Of a stretch of DNA of 10,877 nt, positions 1 through 4,850 are shown in pieces. Source of the stretch: Candidatus Avipropionibacterium avicola. Its GTDB lineage: Bacteria > Actinomycetota > Actinomycetes > Propionibacteriales > Propionibacteriaceae. The stretch lies in contig DVLP01000220.1 of assembly GCA_018715445.1 (NCBI GenBank), positions 1 to 10,877 of the forward strand, given 5' to 3'. Under the pieces are notes generated by a model. The model ran no database searches. It had not been told where the DNA came from and was given only the letters and a program-made list of their open reading frames with translations. The position numbers were made by a program, and so were the translations under genes. Within the stretch, counting starts at the first letter, position 1, and each line of letters opens with the position of its first letter.

Positions 1-1
1 G

Positions 2-391
2 GACGTCGACGGGGAGGCCGGGGAGCGGGTGACGCTACCTGGTCCCACCGCCATCGGCCCGGGGGTTCTGATGAGCGAGTTCCCGATCGGTGCGGGTGGC
101 TCGGTGGAGCTGACCCTCAACGTGGGCGTGCCGTACGCGGAGACTGAACAATCCGTGCGGATCGATCCCGACTGGGGAATCGTGCTGCGGGAGACCGGCG
201 GCGGAGGCGGCGGCACCGGCTCGATCGGCAGCGGGTCGCTGGGCTCGGGCGGTTCCTCTGCAGGTTCCTCGGCCGGATCGTCCGGCCAGATCGGATCCTC
301 GGTCTCCGGCTCGTCTGGTTCGGCGGGCAGCTCAGCCGGTTCCACCCTGACCTTCGGATCCCTCGGAGGCCCCCTCGTGCCGGGCAGTTAG
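2..391 (+). CDS. C-terminal part of a secreted protein with Gly/Ser-rich tail (5' end outside window)
   Basis: The frame is open to the left edge, so this is the last ~129 residues of a longer protein. A GTG at 29 has a GGAG upstream but would give a protein with no signal peptide, so I treat it as internal. The visible part is a short beta-rich segment (about residues 10-60, including VELTLNVGVPYAE) followed by a ~65-residue tail made almost only of Gly, Ser and Ala, with repeated GSLGS, SSAGSS and SGSSGSAGSS units, ending in LGGPLVPGS. There is no cysteine, LPXTG motif or C-terminal membrane helix. The tail resembles the shorter GSLGSLTGSLGS end of the secreted protein at 4851-6353, which suggests a related surface protein. 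I do not recognise the family. It ends before a hairpin terminator and is probably not part of the downstream operon. Confidence 0.75.
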   Translation, partial: DVDGEAGERVTLPGPTAIGPGVLMSEFPIGAGGSVELTLNVGVPYAETEQSVRIDPDWGIVLRETGGGGGGTGSIGSGSLGSGGSSAGSSAGSSGQIGSSVSGSSGSAGSSAGSTLTFGSLGGPLVPGS

Positions 392-401
392 GCACACACT
401 C

Positions 402-421
402 GCCCCGGTTCATTCCGGGGC
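402..421 (+). terminator. Hairpin terminator after the first gene
   Basis: A perfect 7-bp inverted repeat, GCCCCGG (402-408) and CCGGGGC (415-421), encloses a 6-nt TTCATT loop and starts 10 nt after the stop codon. There is no U-tract, which is common for actinobacterial terminators. It separates the upstream gene from the SipW operon starting at 539. Confidence 0.6.
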
Positions 422-524
422 CCACGATCTCGGTCTGCGGTTCCCATCGCCGGCCGCCGGCGGTCACTGTCCGTGTCCGTCACCCGTAGCCGGACCGGCA
501 ATCCTGCCGAGCCGGAGTCGTTCA

Positions 525-534
525 CGGAAGAGAG
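525..534 (+). promoter_or_regulatory. Ribosome binding site fixing the start at 539
   Basis: A purine-rich GGAAGAGAG stretch lies 4-13 nt before the ATG at 539. The frame stays open back to 473, but only the 539 start puts a short positively charged n-region (MKKNTK) directly before the hydrophobic signal segment. I saw no convincing -10/-35 pair in 422-524. Confidence 0.6.
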
Positions 535-538
535 AACC

Positions 539-1066
539 ATGAAGAAGAACACCAAGGGCGCGATCGCAGTGGGTGCCGCCGCACTGCTCCTGGCCGGTGG
601 CGCCGGAACCATGGCGGCGTGGAGCGACGAGGCCAGCCTCGGTGGCGGCTCGGTCGAGTCCGGCCAGCTCCGCATCACCGAGACCGCGGCCGGATCGTGG
701 ACGTGGGCAGATGGCACTCCATTCTCGCCCACCGATGACCGCATCGTCCCGGGTGACTCGGTGCAGTACACGGCGGAGTACACGCTTGTTGTCGAGGGCG
801 ACAATCTCGTCGCTTCTCTGACTCCGGATCTCGGTGGAGTGACGGGAGATCTGGCGCCTTACTTGACGGTGGACGCTACCTCCGACACGACCGGTATCAC
901 GCTGGACAACATCACCGAAGCCAATAACGGGGACACGGTCTCGGTGACCACAACCATCACCTTCAACCCGGAAACCTCGGGTACCGACGGGATGGAGACC
1001 GAAGCGAGCCTTGAAGGCTCGACCATCACGCTCCAGCAGACCGCCCCGGCGCCCGGAACCCCCTGA
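539..1066 (+). CDS. SipW-type (alternate signal peptide) exported protein, Cys-free, probable fibre-type subunit
   Basis: A 175-residue exported protein. The N-terminus MKKNTKGAIAVGAAALLLAG is a short basic region and hydrophobic core, followed by GAGTMAAWSDEASLGGGSVESGQL. This 'GT-x-A-x-W/F-(S/T)-D' context after the hydrophobic core is typical of signal peptides cleaved by SipW-like peptidases (Bacillus TasA/camelysin type). It also matches, from memory, the actinobacterial 'alternate signal-mediated exported protein, RER_14450' family. The mature part (about residues 28-175) is Thr/Ser/Asp-rich and predicted beta-sheet, with a VPGDSVQYTAEYTLVVEG segment similar in position to the PGD motif of TasA-like proteins. 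It has no cysteine and ends in a Pro/Ala-rich stretch. It is the first gene of the operon and lies 19 nt before a second substrate. The likely role is a secreted structural subunit; polymerisation is inference. Confidence 0.85.
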   Translation: MKKNTKGAIAVGAAALLLAGGAGTMAAWSDEASLGGGSVESGQLRITETAAGSWTWADGTPFSPTDDRIVPGDSVQYTAEYTLVVEGDNLVASLTPDLGGVTGDLAPYLTVDATSDTTGITLDNITEANNGDTVSVTTTITFNPETSGTDGMETEASLEGSTITLQQTAPAPGTP

Positions 1067-1085
1067 GCGGTCGGGAGTAGAACTG

Positions 1086-1622
1086 ATGGCCACTCATCAT
1101 CGTTGGGCCCTCGCGGCGGTCGCCGTCGCGGGGGTGTCGGTCCTGTCGGTGCAGCAGACGGGGGCACTGTGGAGCGACTCCGCATCCCTCGACGGCACGA
1201 CCCTTACCTCGGGCAGTCTCGGCATCGAGGTCGGCGCCTCCGGGGCGACGTCGTCCGCCTACACGTTCGTGGACCTCACCGGCCCCAACATGATGAGTGG
1301 CGACTACGTGCAGCATCCGCTGCACGTGCTCAACACCGGCACCGAGGCGATGCAGTACCGACTCGAGTCGGCGACGCTGGACGCGGATCTGCCGCTGCAG
1401 TTGCAGGTGACCGCGGTGTCCTCCGAGGCCGAGTGCCCGGCCTCGGGGGACGCGGTGGGGGACGATCTGTACTCCGGGTCGCTGACCAACGCGACGACCA
1501 CGTACCGCGCGCTGAGTTCCGGCGCGTCGGAGATCCTGTGCTTCGGGGTCACCATGGGCGAGAATCCCACCGTCGGCGAGCAGGGCACGGCCACCTTCAC
1601 CTTCCAGGGAACCCAGTCATGA
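1086..1622 (+). CDS. SipW-type exported protein with C-terminal Cys pair
   Basis: A 178-residue exported protein. The ATG at 1086 is chosen over the upstream in-frame ATG at 1011 because the latter lies inside the previous gene and adds an Arg/Pro-rich lead with no signal character; a GGGAG precedes 1086. The N-terminus is MATHHRWALAAVAVAGVSVL followed by QQTGALWSDSASL, a SipW-type signal with the W-S-D signature just after the presumed cleavage site. The mature part contains a TasA-like pattern, SGDYVQHPLHVLNTGTEAMQ, where camelysin/TasA proteins often have PGD and N-x-G. Two cysteines, C117 and C152 (34 residues between), are placed almost exactly as in the substrate at 2215-2856, suggesting a shared disulfide and fold. 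The stop overlaps the start of the signal peptidase (ATGA at 1619-1622), so the two are probably translationally coupled. Confidence 0.83.
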   Translation: MATHHRWALAAVAVAGVSVLSVQQTGALWSDSASLDGTTLTSGSLGIEVGASGATSSAYTFVDLTGPNMMSGDYVQHPLHVLNTGTEAMQYRLESATLDADLPLQLQVTAVSSEAECPASGDAVGDDLYSGSLTNATTTYRALSSGASEILCFGVTMGENPTVGEQGTATFTFQGTQS

Positions 1623-2218
1623 CGGCCGTTCAGGAGCAACCCACCGCCGTGGTGGGGGAGGAGACCGAGCGCACGGGCGTCTGGTGGTGGATCCGTACCG
1701 TCACCTCGTGGCTGCTTCTGTTCGTCGCCGTCGCGGTGCTGGCCGCACTGGTCGTGGTGCCCCGGCTCGCTGGCGCCACCCCGTACACGGTGCTCACCGG
1801 CTCGATGGAGCCGACGCTCTCGCCGGGCACGCTGATCGTGGTCAAGGACGTCCCGCCCACGGAGTTGCGTGCTGGTGACGTGATCACCTTCCAGATCGAG
1901 TCGGACAACCCGGCGGTCAACACCCACCGCATCACCCAGGTGGTCTACGACGCGCAGGGCACCCCGAGGTTCCAGACCCAGGGGGATGCCAACAACGTTC
2001 CGGACCGGGACCTGCTGGTCCCGGAGCAGATCCGCGGCAGCCTGTGGTACTCGGTGCCCTATCTGGGGCACGTCAACTCCGCGCTGACGGGCGACCTGCG
2101 GGGCGTGCTCGTCACCGTCGCGGTCGGCGGGCTGGGCGTCTACGCACTGTGGATGTTCGGTTCGAGTTTCGCCGAGTCCCGCCGGTCACGACGCGGGCAC
2201 GAAGGAGATGGATCATGA
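1619..2218 (+). CDS. sipW: SipW-like signal peptidase I (S26, Ser-His type), first copy
   Basis: A 199-residue membrane peptidase expected to remove signal peptides from the small exported proteins around it. The layout is a cytoplasmic N-terminus, a transmembrane helix at about 28-48, the catalytic domain, a second helix at about 161-182 and a basic tail (RRSRRGH). The nucleophile motif TGSMEPTL contains Ser62. The general-base position lies in NTHRI with His103 instead of the Lys of standard LepB enzymes, which marks the archaeal/ER/SipW branch of family S26. The conserved GDANN box follows (Gly122, Asp123), as does the usual R-A-G-D-V-I segment (84-89). The start codon sits in an ATGA overlap with the upstream substrate, and the stop sits in an ATGA overlap with the next substrate. 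The sipW symbol denotes the family type; orthology with Bacillus SipW is not shown. Confidence 0.93.
   Translation: MTAVQEQPTAVVGEETERTGVWWWIRTVTSWLLLFVAVAVLAALVVVPRLAGATPYTVLTGSMEPTLSPGTLIVVKDVPPTELRAGDVITFQIESDNPAVNTHRITQVVYDAQGTPRFQTQGDANNVPDRDLLVPEQIRGSLWYSVPYLGHVNSALTGDLRGVLVTVAVGGLGVYALWMFGSSFAESRRSRRGHEGDGS
2202..2207 (+). promoter_or_regulatory. Strong Shine-Dalgarno inside the end of the first signal peptidase gene
   Basis: AAGGAG lies 7 nt before the ATG at 2215 and inside the coding sequence of the upstream peptidase. It supports the 2215 start, which makes an ATGA overlap, and suggests that the third substrate is initiated efficiently in its own right as well as by coupling. Confidence 0.7.
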
Positions 2219-2856
2219 CCTCCGCCGACACTGATCGCCGGCAGGCCACCGGCTCGACTCGCAGGCGTCCGGCCCGCACCACGTGGGATCGCGTCCGCGC
2301 CGGGCTGTCCCTGGGGGTGGTCCTGGGGCTCGGCGCCACCGGGACCATGGCTGCGTGGACCGACACCGCCACCGTAGAGTCCGGGATTTTCGGCGCAGCC
2401 AACATTGAGCTAAACATCAACGGCGACTCGCCGACGCACCTTATGGGCTCAGTTGAGAACGTCATGCCGGGCCAGAGCGTCGCTGGCAACCTCCTGTTGG
2501 CCAACGAAGGCGGTGTCGACCTGCGATACCTCATGGACATGGAGGTCGAAGGCCTCACCAACGCTGAGGGCGGGGCGGGACAACAGCGCGGGGACGCCAC
2601 GTCACTGGGCGAGCACCTCACGCTCACCGTGCATTCCAGCACCACCGCCGACGGGGTGACGTGCGGCGGACAAGCGATCGTGTCGCAGACGATGACCGTC
2701 GGTGCATCACGCGCGGTCCTCACCGACTACCGGCCTGTCGCCGCCGGGGCGTCCGACACGATCTGCGTCCAGGCGACCCACGCAGCCAACGCCCCCATTC
2801 AGTCGCGCATGGCGCAGGTACGCGTGACGTTCATCGTCAACGCGGAGGTCGTGTGA
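2215..2856 (+). CDS. SipW-type exported protein with long basic N-region and C-terminal Cys pair
   Basis: A 213-residue exported protein. The start at 2215 is fixed by the AAGGAG at 2202-2207. The first ~28 residues are hydrophilic and Arg-rich (for example TRRRPARTTWDRVRAG), unusually long for a signal n-region. The hydrophobic core LSLGVVLGLGA is followed by TGTMAAWTDTATVESG, closely matching the GTMAAWSD context of the protein at 539-1066. The mature domain contains MPGQSVAGNLLLANEGG, the PG...N-x-G pattern of TasA/camelysin-like proteins. C150 and C184 (33 residues between) mirror C117/C152 of the substrate at 1086-1622, with a similar ~29-residue tail after the second Cys. Part of the coding sequence is less GC-rich (52% by hand count at 2401-2460) than most of the operon. 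It lies between the two peptidase genes, and its stop overlaps the next start by one base. The role is inferred as an exported fibre or surface subunit. Confidence 0.83.
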   Translation: MTSADTDRRQATGSTRRRPARTTWDRVRAGLSLGVVLGLGATGTMAAWTDTATVESGIFGAANIELNINGDSPTHLMGSVENVMPGQSVAGNLLLANEGGVDLRYLMDMEVEGLTNAEGGAGQQRGDATSLGEHLTLTVHSSTTADGVTCGGQAIVSQTMTVGASRAVLTDYRPVAAGASDTICVQATHAANAPIQSRMAQVRVTFIVNAEVV

Positions 2857-3461
2857 TGAGCCACCCGACCTTCACCGACCGGTCCGCCAAGCAGGCCAGC
2901 CGCGGCCGCGAGCTCGCCCTCAACATCGGGGCGGTGGCCGGGCTGGTGTGCATCATCGCGGCGGCGGCCTCGATGTTCCTGGGTATCAAGCCGCTGGTAT
3001 TCCGCTCCGGTTCGATGGAGCCGGCCATCTCGACCGGGGCGTTGGCCCTGACCTCGCCCGTGCCGGCAGACGAGTTGGCCGTCGGGGACGTCGTCAGCGT
3101 GGTCACCTCCGGCGATGTCCGCATCACCCACCGCGTCACCGCGCTGGCCCCGATGGGCGACGGAACCGTGGCCGTGACGATGCGGGGGGACGCGAACAAC
3201 GCCGACGACCCGTCGCCGTACATCGTCGACGAGGCGGATCGGGTGTTTGCCCACGTCGATGGCGTCGGGTACGTGGTGGCGTGGCTGTCGAGCCCGGTGG
3301 CGATCTTCCTGGGCGGGATGGTGGCCGGCGCGCTGTGTGTGATCGCGTTCGGGCGCAGCCGAAACTACGACGACGACGAGGTGGGCAGTCGGATCAACGA
3401 CGACGCTGACACCGCCGATGCCGTCCGTGCAGGCGTGATGGAGAGGACTCACCATGAGTAG
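2856..3461 (+). CDS. sipW: SipW-like signal peptidase I (S26, Ser-His type), second copy
   Basis: A 201-residue membrane peptidase of the same branch as the enzyme at 1619-2218. It has a basic N-terminus, a transmembrane helix at about 22-44, the nucleophile motif SGSMEPAI with Ser53, His92 in RITHRV as general base, the MRGDANN box (Gly111, Asp112), a C-terminal helix at about 142-168 and an acidic cytoplasmic tail (NYDDDEVG onwards). All expected catalytic positions are present, so it should be active. Apart from these boxes it differs substantially from the first copy, including an acidic rather than basic tail, so it is either an old duplication or a separate acquisition. The start is the ATG in the TGATG overlap with the preceding substrate; an upstream in-frame extension to 2661 lies wholly inside that gene. 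It may be dedicated to the third substrate or to the protein at 3454-4653. Confidence 0.92.
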   Translation: MSHPTFTDRSAKQASRGRELALNIGAVAGLVCIIAAAASMFLGIKPLVFRSGSMEPAISTGALALTSPVPADELAVGDVVSVVTSGDVRITHRVTALAPMGDGTVAVTMRGDANNADDPSPYIVDEADRVFAHVDGVGYVVAWLSSPVAIFLGGMVAGALCVIAFGRSRNYDDDEVGSRINDDADTADAVRAGVMERTHHE

Positions 3462-4653
3462 GTTGCAGCGAATCCGGAAGCAGGCCATGTCGCTGCGCGG
3501 CGGGATCGCGGTCGCCGGGGCTCTCGCTGCCGCGGTGAGCCTCACGCAGGTGGCGGGCACCATGGCGGCCCCAGACCTCGAGTGGACGGCGAAGGTGCCG
3601 ATCGCCACGGCGAACTACTACCCGACGCCGCTGACGGCGTCGGTGACGTGTGAGACCACCTACACTGGGTTGCTTCCGGGGCGCAGAGCGAAGGTCAGCT
3701 GGGAAGCGGTTCCCGGTGCGACCGGATATCGGGTTGACCTAGTGCACAGCAATACTGGCGAGGTCAAGTCCGAATTCGTGCCAGCGCCAACGACACAACT
3801 GCCAGATGTAGTCGCCCCGTATTCGACTGCGTTTCCGGTGGCCAATTGGGCCTATTCGATCCGGGTTCGGACGATCAATGGCCCAGCAATGTCCTCTGGG
3901 TATACGACTGCCCCTGAGCGAGCCGAATCGAAAAGTACGATCACCGATCGAACTGAATGCGACGGGTCGAGCGGGCCCAGTGTCGAGAATATGGGCTGGG
4001 AAGACAACCAGAGCTGGTCGCCCGAGGTCGAGTCCTTCGGGATCGGGCAGCCCCTGGTGAACGCACTACGCGGAGTCAGCGCGGAGGCGGACGGCATTGA
4101 GGATGAGCTCGCCGCGGCCGCCACCCTCGACGACGCTGCCGCAGAACCCTCTACGGCAGAGGCGCCGGAAGCAAAGTCGGCAGAGACCACGACGGCCGCT
4201 ACGGGCACGTCCACGTCCGTGCCCCGGACGAGTAGTTCGACAGCGCCCACCACCGCGCCGGCGGAGAGGTCGACCAGCTCGTCGTCGTCGACATCAGCGC
4301 CGCCGAGCTCCAAGGCCACGTCCCCGTCACCGTCGACCACCAGAGCGTCCTCGAGTGCGGCGGCGACGCCAACGGCGCCGTCCACCACACGGGCGGCCGC
4401 CACCTCCACCACTGTTCCGGTGACGAGCACCTCCACGACCGAGGCGATGACCGTCACTCCGGTGGCGCTTCCCGGAGGCGGCGAGGCGAAGCTCGTCGGG
4501 GGCACCACCCTGGTGGTCTCTGATGACGATGGACCGGTGTGCTCGGCGACGGTCCGCGAGGGCTCGACCCTGAAGGTGCGGTCGGGAGTTCTCGAAGTGA
4601 CAGACACCCGGGAGACGCGGGAAGTCGATCCGCAGACCTGTGAGCTGACGTGA
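3454..4653 (+). CDS. Secreted FN3-like protein with Ser/Thr-rich stalk, last gene of the SipW operon
   Basis: A 399-residue exported protein whose start overlaps the preceding peptidase gene by 8 nt, with a GAGAGG just upstream. The N-terminus is basic (MSRLQRIRKQ), then hydrophobic at about 16-34, then AGTMAAPDLEW. The AGTMAA matches two of the SipW-type substrates, but the following W-(S/T)-D is replaced by PD. Residues ~60-155 look like one fibronectin-III-like sandwich (KVSWEAVPGATGYRVDLV ... YSIRVRTING). Residues ~228-330 are a Ser/Thr/Pro/Ala-rich, mucin-like linker. Residues ~338-399 form a small C-terminal beta domain with C363 and C396; C66 and C169 bracket the FN3-like part. There is no LPXTG motif or C-terminal membrane helix. 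GC falls inside the FN3-like region (52% at 3901-3960) and rises in the linker (70% at 4381-4440). The likely role is a cell-wall-spanning accessory or anchoring component; function is not established. Confidence 0.8.
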   Translation: MSRLQRIRKQAMSLRGGIAVAGALAAAVSLTQVAGTMAAPDLEWTAKVPIATANYYPTPLTASVTCETTYTGLLPGRRAKVSWEAVPGATGYRVDLVHSNTGEVKSEFVPAPTTQLPDVVAPYSTAFPVANWAYSIRVRTINGPAMSSGYTTAPERAESKSTITDRTECDGSSGPSVENMGWEDNQSWSPEVESFGIGQPLVNALRGVSAEADGIEDELAAAATLDDAAAEPSTAEAPEAKSAETTTAATGTSTSVPRTSSSTAPTTAPAERSTSSSSSTSAPPSSKATSPSPSTTRASSSAAATPTAPSTTRAAATSTTVPVTSTSTTEAMTVTPVALPGGGEAKLVGGTTLVVSDDDGPVCSATVREGSTLKVRSGVLEVTDTRETREVDPQTCELT

Positions 4654-4720
4654 TCGCCGTGGTGAAGGGAGGGGCGACAGCGTCGCAGGGGACGGCCCAT
4701 GCGACCGGCCGGACGGATCT

Positions 4721-4732
4721 GAACGATCGTTC
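4721..4732. promoter_or_regulatory. 12-bp perfect palindrome, possible operator
   Basis: GAACGATCGTTC is a perfect 12-bp palindrome with no loop, about 68 nt after the operon stop and 119 nt before the next start codon. Gapless palindromes of this size suit a dimeric repressor such as a TetR-type protein better than a terminator. It overlaps the first bases of the -35-like element at 4730. A weak 5-bp hairpin (4674-4686, GCGAC-AGC-GTCGC) lies upstream and might help end operon transcription. No regulator gene is in the window, so the operator reading is inference. Confidence 0.4.
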
Positions 4733-4759
4733 GCAATGAGCGTCTGCTTAGGTAACAAT
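4730..4759 (+). promoter_or_regulatory. Possible promoter for the 4851 gene
   Basis: TTCGCA (4730-4735) and TAACAA (4753-4758) are separated by 17 nt and lie in the only clearly AT-enriched patch of this intergenic region. Neither hexamer is a strong match to the sigma-70-like consensus. If used, transcription would start near 4765 and leave a leader of about 85 nt that includes the hairpin at 4803-4822. Confidence 0.3.
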
Positions 4760-4802
4760 GGAACAGGTGTTAGCAACATCACATCGTGCGTGCCAAGTGT
4801 CA

Positions 4803-4822
4803 CTCGGCGTCCGATCGCCGAG
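4803..4822 (+). promoter_or_regulatory. Leader hairpin upstream of the 4851 gene
   Basis: A perfect 7-bp inverted repeat, CTCGGCG (4803-4809) and CGCCGAG (4816-4822), with a 6-nt loop TCCGAT, ends 18 nt before the GGGAGG ribosome binding site. It could be a leader structure affecting mRNA stability or initiation, or a late terminator for the upstream operon. No known riboswitch class is recognised. Confidence 0.4.
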
Positions 4823-4840
4823 CGCGCCGATGACGACCTT

Positions 4841-4846
4841 GGGAGG
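4841..4846 (+). promoter_or_regulatory. Ribosome binding site fixing the start at 4851
   Basis: GGGAGG is 4 nt before the ATG at 4851. The same frame is open back to an ATG at 4758, but that start would put 31 non-hydrophobic residues before a textbook signal peptide and has no good Shine-Dalgarno, so 4851 is preferred. Confidence 0.75.
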
Positions 4847-4850
4847 GTCT

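Noticed and set aside
29..31. GTG at 29 as the true start of the first gene
   Set aside because: Although a GGAG precedes it, the frame is open to the left edge and the product would lack a signal peptide despite its surface-type tail.
464..1093. Minus-strand open frame of 209 codons opposite the first substrate
   Set aside because: It is an Arg/Gly-rich shadow frame with no recognisable features, while the + strand frame encodes a clear SipW-type exported protein.
2215..2310. Tat signal peptide on the third substrate because of its TRRRPAR segment
   Set aside because: The arginines are followed by a hydrophilic stretch and no F-L-K-like residues, and the post-core GTMAAWTD fits a SipW-type signal.
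3852..4736. Minus-strand open frame of 294 codons opposite the FN3-like gene
   Set aside because: The translation is a Val/Ala/Ser-rich shadow of the Ser/Thr-rich linker. The + strand gene has a signal peptide, ribosome binding site and operon context.
4758..4850. Upstream in-frame ATG at 4758 as the start of the three-Ig protein
   Set aside because: It would add 31 residues ahead of a normal signal peptide and would translate through the leader hairpin. The GGGAGG directly before 4851 is a better initiation signal.
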